64,000 bases of DNA from Streptomyces kaniharaensis (lineage in GTDB: Bacteria; Actinomycetota; Actinomycetes; Streptomycetales; Streptomycetaceae): assembly GCF_009569385.1 (NCBI RefSeq), contig NZ_WBOF01000001.1, positions 1,302,001 through 1,366,000 of the forward strand. The letters are read 5' to 3'. The position numbers and the translations under genes were made by a program. Under the pieces are notes generated by a model. The model had not been told where the DNA came from, ran no database searches, and was given only the letters and a program-made list of their open reading frames with translations. This document shows positions 37,538 to 48,692 of the stretch, in pieces. Positions within the stretch are counted from its first letter, which is position 1, and every line of letters begins with the position of its first letter.

Positions 37538-37828
37538 TCAGGCCGCGCGCAGCGGGACGAACGGGGCAGGGCTCGCCGGGGCGGCCGGGACCGACGGGGC
37601 CGGGGCGGGGTCCTCCGGGTCCGCCAGGCCGAGCTTGGCGGCCAGCCGGGCGGTCGGGCAGGGCCGGGCGCCGTGCTCGCCGAGCAGCGCCTGGATCCGG
37701 CGGACGCAGGACCCGCAGTCGGTGCCGGCCCTGCAGCCCTTGGCGATCTGCCGCGGGGTGTTGGCACCCGCGTCGATCGCCTTCTTCACCTGGTCCTCGG
37801 TGACCGCATGACACATGCACACGTACAT
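37538..37828 (-). CDS. bfd: Bacterioferritin-associated ferredoxin (2Fe-2S)
   Basis: 96 aa; ATG at 37828 with GGGAGAG. Cluster ligands C4, C6, C38 and C41 (YVCMCHAV and CRAGTDCGSCVRR) are the Bfd arrangement. The C-terminal 40 residues are an Ala/Pro-rich extension absent from E. coli Bfd. Bfd reduces the haem of bacterioferritin to release stored iron when iron is scarce, which agrees with the iron boxes in its promoter. Confidence 0.95.
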   Translation of the reverse strand: MYVCMCHAVTEDQVKKAIDAGANTPRQIAKGCRAGTDCGSCVRRIQALLGEHGARPCPTARLAAKLGLADPEDPAPAPSVPAAPASPAPFVPLRAA

Positions 37829-37877
37829 CGCGGTCTCTCCCGGGGTGGTGCGGCCGCCGCCTGGCGGAACGATCTTG

Positions 37878-37913
37878 ACTAAGGCTTGCCTTAGTTCACT
37901 GAGCCTCACCTTA
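37878..37913 (-). promoter_or_regulatory. Two iron boxes (DmdR/IdeR-type operators) for bfd
   Basis: One 18-base perfect palindrome ACTAAGGCTTGCCTTAGT (37878-37895) and an adjacent imperfect copy on the minus strand, TAAGGTGAGGCTCAGTGAA (37913-37895 region), both resembling the DtxR-family consensus TTAGGTTAGGCTAACCTAA. They sit 50-85 bases before the bfd start, over the expected promoter. Confidence 0.8.
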
Positions 37914-37933
37914 CCTGGCGATCCGGGGATGAC

Positions 37934-37976
37934 AAAGCCCCTCCGGGCTCGGGGATCCCGAATCCGGAGGGGCTTT
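37934..37976 (-). terminator. Terminator of the DAHP synthase gene
   Basis: AAAGCCCCTCCGG (37934-37946) pairs with CCGGAGGGGCTTT (37964-37976), 13 bp, with a smaller CGGGATCCCG-type stem in the loop. It follows the DAHP synthase stop by about 50 bases and insulates bfd from it. Confidence 0.9.
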
Positions 37977-38025
37977 CGTCACATCTGGCGGTCACGTCCG
38001 GCGCCGCATCGACGCAGGTCGGGCT

Positions 38026-41611
<3,586 letters not shown>

Positions 41612-41623
41612 GGACGGGCGAGG

Positions 41624-41654
41624 CGGGCCCGGGCGGTGTGCCCGCCCGGGCCCG
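41624..41654. terminator. Bidirectional terminator between trpE and macR
   Basis: CGGGCCCGGGCGG (41624-41636) pairs with CCGCCCGGGCCCG (41642-41654), 13 bp with a five-base loop, directly abutting the macR stop. Confidence 0.85.
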
Positions 41655-42347
41655 TCAGATCTCGTCGTCCAGCCCCTGCTCGATCGCGTACCGCACCAGC
41701 TCCACGCGGTTGTGCAGCTGCAGCTTGCCCAGGGTGTTCTGCACGTGGTTCTGCACCGTCCGGTGCGACAGCACCAGGCGGTCGGCGATCTGGCGGTAGG
41801 ACAGGCCCTTCGCCACCAGGCGCAGCACCTCCGTCTCGCGGGCCGTCAGCTGGGGGACGGCCGGCGCGGAGGCCGGGGCCGGTTCGGCGGCCAGGCGGCG
41901 GAACTCGCCCAGCACCAGGCCGGCCAGGCCCGGCGTGAAGACGGCGTCGCCGACGGCCGTGCGCCGCACCGCGTCCAGCAGCTCCTCCCGCCCGGCCGAC
42001 TTGACCAGGTAGCCGGTCGCGCCGGACTTCACCGCCTCCAGCACGTCCTGGTGCTCGCCGCTCGCAGACAGCACGAGCACCCGCGCCGACGGGTCGTGTG
42101 CGACGACCTGGCGGCACACCTCGGCGCCGGGCAGGCCGGGCAGGTTGAGATCGAGGACGACCACCTGCGGCGAGCAGGCGCGGGCCCGGCGGACGGCCTC
42201 CTCGCCGTCGCCTGCCGTGGCCACCACGTCCAGCCCGGCCTCGGCGAGGTCGCGCGAGACGGCGTCGCGCCACATCGGGTGGTCGTCCACGACCATCACC
42301 CGTACCGGCCGTTCGGCCGCCGGGTCAGTCGTCGGCTGGTCGGTCAT
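41655..42347 (-). CDS. macR: NarL-family response regulator MacR
   Basis: 230 aa. Receiver domain with acidic pair D21/D22, phospho-acceptor D66 in VVVLDLNLPG, and the K of GYLVKSAG near 116; C-terminal LuxR-type helix-turn-helix (LTARETEVLRLVAKGLSYRQIA). Its place next to this kinase and plsC, close after trpE and before glucokinase, matches the macRS locus of S. coelicolor (SCO2120/SCO2121), which affects morphogenesis and actinorhodin. ATG at 42347 lies within the end of the kinase gene (23-base overlap), so the pair is coupled. A candidate MacR box is at 23932. Confidence 0.85.
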   Translation of the reverse strand: MTDQPTTDPAAERPVRVMVVDDHPMWRDAVSRDLAEAGLDVVATAGDGEEAVRRARACSPQVVVLDLNLPGLPGAEVCRQVVAHDPSARVLVLSASGEHQDVLEAVKSGATGYLVKSAGREELLDAVRRTAVGDAVFTPGLAGLVLGEFRRLAAEPAPASAPAVPQLTARETEVLRLVAKGLSYRQIADRLVLSHRTVQNHVQNTLGKLQLHNRVELVRYAIEQGLDDEI

Positions 42348-43545
42348 CAGAGCCCTTCCTGGGGACGCGGAGTTCGACCTCGACGCCCTGCCCGGGCGCC
42401 GAGTACAGCTCGGCGGTGCCGCCGAGGTCCAGCAGCCGGCCTCGGATCGACTGGGAGACGCCCAGCCGCCCCGCCTGCTCCGCCTCGCCGAGCCGGCCGG
42501 GGGCGAAGCCGGGGCCGTCGTCGCGGATGCTGACCGTGACGGCCTCCGGCTCGTCCTCGACCAGGATCCAGGCACGGGCCCGCTCCCCGGCGTGCTTGCG
42601 GACGTTGTCGACGGCGGCGCCGACGGCGGCGGCCAGTTCGGCGGCGGCGTGCGCGGGCAGCACGACCGGTGTGCCGGGGGCGGAGAGGGTGATCCGGTCG
42701 TCCGCGTACGGGCGCAGCAGCGCGGTGAGGTCGGGCGGCTCCTCGACGGCCTGCGGCGCTCGCTGGGCCGGGAGCGGGCCGCCGGTCATCAACGCCCGCA
42801 GCGCGCGCTCCTGTTCGCCGGCGAGGCGGCCGAGTTCGGCGAAGTCGGCGCCGCCACCGGTGTGTTCGGCGTGCTCGGCGCCGCGGCGCTGGACGAGGGC
42901 GAGCACCTGGAGGACGCCATCGTGGATGTCCCGGGAGAGCCGTTCGCGCTCCCGGGTGGCGGCCTCGACCTGGAGGGCCCGGGTGAGCGTGGCCTCGCTG
43001 GCGCGGGCGAGTTCGATGACGTAGCCGATGGCGCAGCCGGCCACCATCAGCAGCACGATGTTGTGGATGTTGTCGGCGGTGGGGCCGCCGTGGCCGAGGA
43101 TGTTGGCCACGCCGATGACCGAGCCGGCGGCCGCCGCCCAGCGCCAGCCGCCCTTGCCGGCGAAGCCGAGCACCGTGCCGGCGGCCCAGATGGTCGGCAG
43201 GGTGGCCGCGCCGTGGTTGATCCGGACCGGGTCGTCGGTCAGTCCGCTCATCACGATGCCTGTGACGGCGAGGGTGAGGTCGGTGCCGAGCACGAACCAG
43301 GTGCAGCGCTGCGGGCCGGCGAAGGCGCGGGTGCTGGCGAGGGTCCAGAGGGTGAGCGCGCCGAGGTAGATCCAGCCGGCGACGGGGTGCAGGAAGTGCA
43401 GGTAGGAGTTGAAGAAGCGCAGCAGGGCGTAGCACAGGGCCAGCACCCGGAAGTAGGAGATGGCCCGCCAGAGCGGGAGTTCGACGGACATGCCGCCCGC
43501 CGCGACCGTGCCGCCGACCGCGCCGGTTCTGCCGCCGTCCGTCAT
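42325..43545 (-). CDS. macS: Sensor histidine kinase MacS
   Basis: 406 aa. Five to six membrane helices in residues 25-178 (a MASE-like sensor region without a large extracellular loop), a short coiled coil, the dimerisation motif RERLSRDIHDGVLQ with His at 208 (HisKA_3 type), and a HATPase domain with DNVRKHA near 317 and DDGPGFAP near 345. Such kinases sense membrane or internal cues; the signal of MacS is unknown. 35 bases after plsC, so plsC-macS-macR may be one transcript. Confidence 0.85.
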   Translation of the reverse strand: MTDGGRTGAVGGTVAAGGMSVELPLWRAISYFRVLALCYALLRFFNSYLHFLHPVAGWIYLGALTLWTLASTRAFAGPQRCTWFVLGTDLTLAVTGIVMSGLTDDPVRINHGAATLPTIWAAGTVLGFAGKGGWRWAAAAGSVIGVANILGHGGPTADNIHNIVLLMVAGCAIGYVIELARASEATLTRALQVEAATRERERLSRDIHDGVLQVLALVQRRGAEHAEHTGGGADFAELGRLAGEQERALRALMTGGPLPAQRAPQAVEEPPDLTALLRPYADDRITLSAPGTPVVLPAHAAAELAAAVGAAVDNVRKHAGERARAWILVEDEPEAVTVSIRDDGPGFAPGRLGEAEQAGRLGVSQSIRGRLLDLGGTAELYSAPGQGVEVELRVPRKGSDDRPADD

Positions 43546-43580
43546 CCGCCTGCCCCTCCCCTGGGCGCCCGGGTGGTCCG

Positions 43581-44396
43581 TCAGGCCGACCCGGTCTCCT
43601 TCTGGTCCTCGGCCGCCTTGTCGGCCTCGGCCTTCTCGGCCTCCGCCTTCTCCGCTTCGGCCTTCTCGGCCTTGGCGGCGGCCTTGCGCTCGGCGTCGGC
43701 GCGCTTCTTGTCCTCGGCGATCTGCCGCTTGGCGGCGGTCGCGTAGATGTCGACGTACTCCTGGCCGGAGAGCCGCATGATCTCGTACATCACCTCGTCC
43801 GTCACCGAACGGAGGATGAAGCGGTCGTTCTCCATGCCGTGGTAGCGGGAGAAGTCCAGCGGGCGGCCGATCCGGATGCCGGGGCGGATGCCGAAGTTGG
43901 GGACGACCTGGCCGGGGGGCTGCACCTTCTCGGTGTCGATCATCGCGACCGGGATCACCGGCGCGCCGGTGGCCAGCGCGACGCGGGCCAGGCCGCCGAC
44001 CTTGCCGCGGTACAGCTTGCCGTCGGGCGAGCGGGTGCCCTCGGGGTACACGCCGAACAGCTCGCCGCGCTCCAGCACCGCGATCGCGCTGCGGATCGCC
44101 GCCTCGCCGGCGCCGCGCACGCCCGAGCGGTCCACCGGCAGCTGGCCGACGCCCTTGAAGAACGCGGCGGTCAGCCGGCCCTTGACGCCCGGGGTGTTGA
44201 AGTACTCGGCCTTCGCGATGAAGGTCACCCGGCGCTTGATCAGCGCGGGGAAGAAGAAGGAGTCCGAGAAGGACAGGTGGTTGCTCGCGATGATCGCCGC
44301 ACCCTCGGTGGGGATGTTCTCCTCACCCTCGATCCACGGCCGGAAGAAGATCCGAAGCAGTGGCGCGACGATCAACTTCATCAGTCGGTAGAACAA
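43581..44396 (-). CDS. 1-acyl-sn-glycerol-3-phosphate acyltransferase (PlsC family)
   Basis: 271 aa. TTG at 44396 with a full AGGAGG six bases upstream; the next in-frame ATG is at 44381. Acyltransferase motifs: NHLSFSDSFF (HX4D) near 38, GVGQLPVDRSG near 77, VYPEGTRSPDG near 112 and VIPVAMIDT near 140. Makes phosphatidic acid or an analogous acylation in the envelope. The last 45 residues are a highly charged Ala/Glu/Lys-rich helix with repeated AEKAEAEK units that is absent in ordinary PlsC. Homologous in place to Rv2182c. Confidence 0.92.
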   Translation of the reverse strand: MFYRLMKLIVAPLLRIFFRPWIEGEENIPTEGAAIIASNHLSFSDSFFFPALIKRRVTFIAKAEYFNTPGVKGRLTAAFFKGVGQLPVDRSGVRGAGEAAIRSAIAVLERGELFGVYPEGTRSPDGKLYRGKVGGLARVALATGAPVIPVAMIDTEKVQPPGQVVPNFGIRPGIRIGRPLDFSRYHGMENDRFILRSVTDEVMYEIMRLSGQEYVDIYATAAKRQIAEDKKRADAERKAAAKAEKAEAEKAEAEKAEADKAAEDQKETGSA

Positions 44397-44628
44397 CCCG
44401 GGCCTCCTGTTATGCGGACCGCACGATCCTAATGCCCCGTGGGCGCCGCCCGCGCCCCGCCCCGCTCGATGGGCCGCCACCCGGGGCGGTGACCGGGGAT
44501 CCGACCAGGGGTGTACGACCCGGCGGGATGCGTGGGACGATGCGAATTCGCAGCCTCTCGTCGAACACCGCAGCCCCTCGTTCCAGCGTCCTCTCCCCCA
44601 GCGTCGCCCGCCCGCGAAGGAGCCCGCC

Positions 44629-45423
44629 ATGCCGTTGCTGCCCGGTGCCGAGCCGTTCCACCACCGCGGCGGACCGGTGGGGGTGCTGCTGTGTCACGGC
44701 TTCACCGGGTCGCCGCAGTCGATGCGCCCGTGGGCGGAGGAACTGGCGGCGGCCGGGTTCACCGTCTCGCTGCCGCTGCTGCCCGGGCACGGCACCCGTT
44801 GGCAGGACATGCAGGTCACCCGGTGGGAGGACTGGTACGCGGAGGTCGAACGCGAGCTGCTGGCGCTGGCCGAGGAGTGCGAGCAGGTCTTCGTCTGCGC
44901 GCTGTCGATGGGCGGCGCGCTGGCGCTGCGGCTGGCGGCGCTGCACGGCCCGACGGTGTCCGGGCTGGTGCTGGTCAACCCGTCGGTGCGCTCGGACAAC
45001 CCCGCGAGTGTGCTCCTTCCGGTGCTGCGGCACCTCGTCCCGAGCCTGCGCGGGATCGCCGACGACATCGCCCTGCCCGGGGTGACGGAGGGCGGCTACG
45101 ACCGGACACCGCTGAACGCCGCCTGGTCGCTGGGCCGGCTGTGGCGGGAGGTCCAGCAGAGGCTGCCGGAGGTGACGCAGCCGGTGCTGCTGTTCCACAG
45201 CCCGCAGGACCACGTCGTCTCGCCGGCCAACTCGGAACTGGTACTGGCGCGGATATCCTCGACCGACGTGACGGAGCGGCTGTGCGAGCGCAGCTTCCAC
45301 GTCGCGACGCTGGACCACGACGCGGCGGAAATATTCACGGCCAGTCTGGACTTCATCCGACGGCTGGCTCCCGCGCACGCGGCGGGCGTCACCCGGGTGG
45401 AATCCGACGATCACCATGGCTGA
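44629..45423 (+). CDS. Alpha/beta hydrolase (Est30-type carboxylesterase)
   Basis: 264 aa. Oxyanion motif HGFTGSPQSM near 23, nucleophile in CALSMGGAL (Ser about 93), acid in SPQDHVVSP near 200 and His in RSFHVATLDHD near 232. The layout is that of carboxylesterase/monoacylglycerol lipase-type enzymes. ATG at 44629 with GAAGGAG. Beside a PlsC acyltransferase, so a lipid substrate is plausible. Its end overlaps the next gene by eight bases. Confidence 0.9.
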   Translation: MPLLPGAEPFHHRGGPVGVLLCHGFTGSPQSMRPWAEELAAAGFTVSLPLLPGHGTRWQDMQVTRWEDWYAEVERELLALAEECEQVFVCALSMGGALALRLAALHGPTVSGLVLVNPSVRSDNPASVLLPVLRHLVPSLRGIADDIALPGVTEGGYDRTPLNAAWSLGRLWREVQQRLPEVTQPVLLFHSPQDHVVSPANSELVLARISSTDVTERLCERSFHVATLDHDAAEIFTASLDFIRRLAPAHAAGVTRVESDDHHG

Positions 45424-46117
45424 AGGGCCGGAAGTGCACGAGAGCAGCACGGCGGGCGGCGGGGACGAGGCACCCCGCGAGGACGGCACGACCGACGACG
45501 CGACCAAGGACGGTGCCGGCGGCGGTCCGGCGGCGGGCGGCGCCGCCGAGCGGGACGCCGCCCCGGCGCAGCCCCGGTCGCGGCGCGCGCCGGAGCGCAG
45601 CCAGGCCGAGCAGGACGAGATCTTCGCCGCCCTGGTCGCCCAGTTCGACGACCCCGTCGACCTCAACAACCCGAACTGGCCGGAGATCGAGAACCTCCGG
45701 GCCCGCGGCGAGCTGAAGGGCGGCTTCAAGGACGGCGCCGACCACCGGAGCGGGCCGGACGACCTCGCCGACCTGGCCCCGCAGCCCCGCCCCCGCTCCG
45801 GCGGCCCGGTGCTGCCGGCCGGCGGCGCGAGCCCGCGCGACTTCGAGCTGGCCGAGGAGACGGACGAGGGCCACTACATCCCGCCGGAGCCCCCGCCGCT
45901 GCCGCACGTCGACGTGACCGCCAAGTTCGCCTGGATCGCGGTGCTCGGCGGCCCGGCGCTGCTGCTGTTCGACGCGGTGGTGTGGCAGGAGATCTCCGGC
46001 TGGCCGGCCTGGGTCGGGTTCACCGCCTTCCTGGGCGGCTTCGTCACCCTGGTGGTCCGGATGAAGGACCGCGACGAGGACGAGCCGGAGGACCCGGACC
46101 ACGGCGCCGTGGTCTAG
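45416..46117 (+). CDS. Membrane protein of unknown function
   Basis: 233 aa. Long acidic, Ala/Gly/Pro-rich N-terminal half, a more ordered stretch (EQDEIFAALVAQFDDPVDLNNPNWPE near 65), then two helices near 170-190 and 196-213 and an acidic tail. I know it only as a conserved streptomycete hypothetical. Overlap with the esterase gene implies co-translation. No signal peptide; topology would leave both ends inside. Confidence 0.85.
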   Translation: MAEGPEVHESSTAGGGDEAPREDGTTDDATKDGAGGGPAAGGAAERDAAPAQPRSRRAPERSQAEQDEIFAALVAQFDDPVDLNNPNWPEIENLRARGELKGGFKDGADHRSGPDDLADLAPQPRPRSGGPVLPAGGASPRDFELAEETDEGHYIPPEPPPLPHVDVTAKFAWIAVLGGPALLLFDAVVWQEISGWPAWVGFTAFLGGFVTLVVRMKDRDEDEPEDPDHGAVV

Positions 46118-46134
46118 GGCGGCCCAGGGCGGGT

Positions 46135-46884
46135 CTAGGCCGCCGGTACCTCCAGCACCGCGAGCACCGGCAGGTGGTCGGTCGCGGCCCGCAGGTCGGC
46201 CTCGGTGACACCGGGCAGTCCGTGCGGCACTCCGCAGGCCAGCACGGTGATCCCGGGCGTCGCGAAGACCCCGTCGATCCGCTGGTAGGGGCGCTCCGGG
46301 ACGGACGTGAACTCGCCGCCCCAGGGCGCGGTGGAGTGGCCGTCCTGGAGCCGCGAGGCCAGCAGGCGCCAGCCGCGGCCGTCCGGGTGCTCGTTGAAGT
46401 CTCCTGCGACGATGCCGAGTTCGGCGATCCGCAGCTGGTCGAGCAGCAACTCGAACTGGCCGTACCGTTCGTCGGCGTCCAGGCTGAGGTGGCAGCTGGT
46501 GACGGTGAATGGCGCCGAGCCGGGCAGTCGCAGCAGCGCGGTGGCGAAGCCGCGGGCGTGCAGGCCGCGGGCCTTGGGCAGCAGCCGGTCGTACACCCCG
46601 AGCACCTCCACGGCGCCTGGCCGGCCGAGCAGCAGCGGCCCGGCCGCCGTCCGCCCGCCGCCGGCGAGGACGGCCGTCCCGGTCCGCCGGGCCAGCCAGG
46701 CGGCCTGACCCTCGGGCCGCCAGTAGCGCGGCGACTCCTGGATACAGACGAGGTCGGGCGCACAGGCCCGGATCACCCGGACCAGCGCCTCGCGGTCGTC
46801 GCGCAGCGAGCGGACGTTGTAGCCGAGCAGACGCAGCCGGCCCGGGCCCGGCCCGGGCAGCGGTTCGACCGGTGCCGTGGTCAT
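46135..46884 (-). CDS. Endonuclease/exonuclease/phosphatase family protein
   Basis: 249 aa. ATG at 46884 with GGGGAGGA. EEP fold: LLGYNVRSLRDD near 20, CIQESPRYW near 46 (metal Glu), SCHLSLDADERY near 130, GIVAGDFNEHPDG near 160 (GDFN motif), RIDGVFATPG near 205 and ATDHLPVLAVLEV at the end (catalytic DH). Could be a nuclease, sphingomyelinase-like or inositol phosphatase enzyme. No signal peptide. An 11-base tandem repeat lies just upstream. Confidence 0.9.
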   Translation of the reverse strand: MTTAPVEPLPGPGPGRLRLLGYNVRSLRDDREALVRVIRACAPDLVCIQESPRYWRPEGQAAWLARRTGTAVLAGGGRTAAGPLLLGRPGAVEVLGVYDRLLPKARGLHARGFATALLRLPGSAPFTVTSCHLSLDADERYGQFELLLDQLRIAELGIVAGDFNEHPDGRGWRLLASRLQDGHSTAPWGGEFTSVPERPYQRIDGVFATPGITVLACGVPHGLPGVTEADLRAATDHLPVLAVLEVPAA

Positions 46885-46900
46885 GGTCCTCCCCGTACGT

Positions 46901-46933
46901 GATCCGTGCATGATCCGTGCGTGATCCGTACGA
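46901..46933. repeat. Three 11-base direct repeats upstream of the EEP gene
   Basis: GATCCGTGCAT, GATCCGTGCGT and GATCCGTACGA in tandem, one per helical turn, flanked by CGTACGT and CCGTACGG. Placed 17-50 bases before the EEP start, within its likely promoter. Confidence 0.8.
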
Positions 46934-47071
46934 CCGACCGTACGGCAGGGCCGGGGGAATGCGACGGCGGCGGCGCGTCCGGAGTTGGTCGGGGTCCGGA
47001 CGCACCGCCGCCGGCGGGCGTAGGGGCTGCTCCTGAGCCGAAGGGCCCTGGAGGCGAAGCGGCGGCTGCCG

Positions 47072-48016
47072 TCAGACGGTGCGGGCCAGGTCGGCCGCGC
47101 CGACGATGCCCGCGGCGGAGCCCATCGAGGCCAGCACGACCTCGGCACGCGGGCGGTGCCCGCCGCCGGTCAGGTAGTGCTCGAAGGCCTTGGCGACCGG
47201 GTCGAGCAGCAGCCGGCCGGAGTCGGAGACGCCGCCGCCGAGGACGAAGACACCCGGGTCGAAGAGTGCGGCGAGGTCGGCCATGCCGCGGCCCAGCCAG
47301 TCGGCCAGCTCGGCGTAGCACTCCAGGGCGAGCGGGTCGCCCTCCTCGGCGGCCTGGGTGATGTGGATGCCGCGGATGGTCTCGGCGACGCCGTCGTTGA
47401 GCTCCAGCATCCGCTGGCCGCGCACCGGGTCGGCGGCGGCCTTCTCCCGGCCGTAGCGGCGCAGCGACCGCCCGGAGCCGTACTGCTCCCAGCAGCCCTT
47501 GCCGCCGCAGCCGCAGGGCAGGCCGTCGGGGACCATGTTGAGGTGGCCGATCTCGCCGGCCACGCCGAACCGGCCGCGGTGCAGCCGGCCGTCCAGGACG
47601 ATGCCGCCGCCGATGCCGGTGCCGACGGTGATCAGGACCATGTCCTCGTGGCCGGCGGCGGCGCCGAAGCGGAACTCGGCCCAGGCGGCGCAGTTGGCGT
47701 CGTTCTCGACGACGGTGTCCAGGCCGGTGAGCTCCTCGATCCGGCCGCGCAGCGGCTCGTTCTCCCAGGCGATGTTGGGGGCGAAGATCACGGTGGAGCG
47801 ATTGCGGTCCACGAAGCCGGGGGCGCCGACGCCGACCGCGGTGACGGTGGGGTGCTGCTCCCTGAGTTCGCGCACGGCCTGCGCGATGGCGTCGACGGCC
47901 CACTGCGGGTCAGCGGGGGTGGGCACCCTGGTCCTGGCCAGGATCGTGCCCGCCTCGTCGACCACGCCTGCCGCGATCTTGGTCCCGCCGACATCGACGC
48001 CGATGGTCAGAGCCAT
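47072..48016 (-). CDS. glkA: Glucokinase (ROK family)
   Basis: 314 aa. ATP motif GVDVGGTKIAAGVVD near 6; ENDANCAAWAEF near 105; ITVGTGIGGGIVLDGRL near 128; the ROK zinc motif with His in GEIGHL and CGCGGKGCWEQYGSG near 165-175. Phosphorylates glucose; in S. coelicolor GlkA also mediates glucose repression. Gene order (macRS, plsC, ... glkA) is that of S. coelicolor SCO2126. ATG at 48016 with AGGGAC. Confidence 0.96.
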   Translation of the reverse strand: MALTIGVDVGGTKIAAGVVDEAGTILARTRVPTPADPQWAVDAIAQAVRELREQHPTVTAVGVGAPGFVDRNRSTVIFAPNIAWENEPLRGRIEELTGLDTVVENDANCAAWAEFRFGAAAGHEDMVLITVGTGIGGGIVLDGRLHRGRFGVAGEIGHLNMVPDGLPCGCGGKGCWEQYGSGRSLRRYGREKAAADPVRGQRMLELNDGVAETIRGIHITQAAEEGDPLALECYAELADWLGRGMADLAALFDPGVFVLGGGVSDSGRLLLDPVAKAFEHYLTGGGHRPRAEVVLASMGSAAGIVGAADLARTV

Positions 48017-48207
48017 GTGTCCCTCAGCTATTCACTCGTTCCGCTGGACGGAACGGTACCGCCCAACCCGGCCCCCGTACACAGCCTCGCATACATTAAC
48101 CGAAGACAATTCTGGACGAACCGGGCAGCGACACTTCAAAAGTCGTACATATATTCCCGGTTCTTCCCGCACGGGGAAAGGCGAGTCACCGCTCAGCGGT
48201 CACGGAT

Positions 48208-48618
48208 TCACTGCTTGGCGGACGGCTCGTCAGGCGTGTCGAGGTCGATCCGCTCGGCGGGGGCGTCGGGGCCGGCGGTCCAGCGGCGCTCGTGGCCGAC
48301 GACGGCGGCACGGTAGGCGGCCAGCAGCTCGGCACCGGCCGAGGCGAGTCCGGAGCCGGCGGCGGCGAGGTGGGAGTAGACCTCGGGCTGCTGCTCGCGC
48401 AGCCGGTCGGCCAGCCCGGCCAGGGTGATCAGGGTGTCGGCGCTCGCCTCCTGGGCCCGCTGGCCGACGACGGTGGCGAACCGGCGCACCTCGTCGACCA
48501 GCGGGCCCAGCTCCGGCCCGAACGGGTGGGCTTGCGGGCCGCCCGGCTCGGCGGCGGGGCCATCGGCCGGCTCGGCTGCGGGCTCAGCTGCGGGCTCGGT
48601 CCGGTCGGTGCTGGTCAT
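48208..48618 (-). CDS. DUF5304 domain protein
   Basis: 136 aa; ATG at 48618 with GAGGAGG. Low-complexity repeats of AAEPA at the start, then a helical core (LGPLVDEVRRFATVVGQRAQEASADTL and YSHLAAAGSGLASAGAELLAAYR) and an acidic end. Seemingly a soluble, mainly helical protein. Corresponds in place to M. tuberculosis Rv2183c. No enzymatic motif is seen. Confidence 0.85.
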   Translation of the reverse strand: MTSTDRTEPAAEPAAEPADGPAAEPGGPQAHPFGPELGPLVDEVRRFATVVGQRAQEASADTLITLAGLADRLREQQPEVYSHLAAAGSGLASAGAELLAAYRAAVVGHERRWTAGPDAPAERIDLDTPDEPSAKQ

Positions 48619-48692
48619 CGCGGGGCCTCCTCTGCTGGGGCCGCACCCCGCGGCCACCGGCCCCGACGCTACCCGAGGGACCGGGAAGTGCC

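Noticed and set aside
46118..46144. GGCGGCC/GGCCGCC hairpin as a terminator
   Set aside because: Seven pairs with a 13-base loop that includes a stop codon; too weak to report as a feature.
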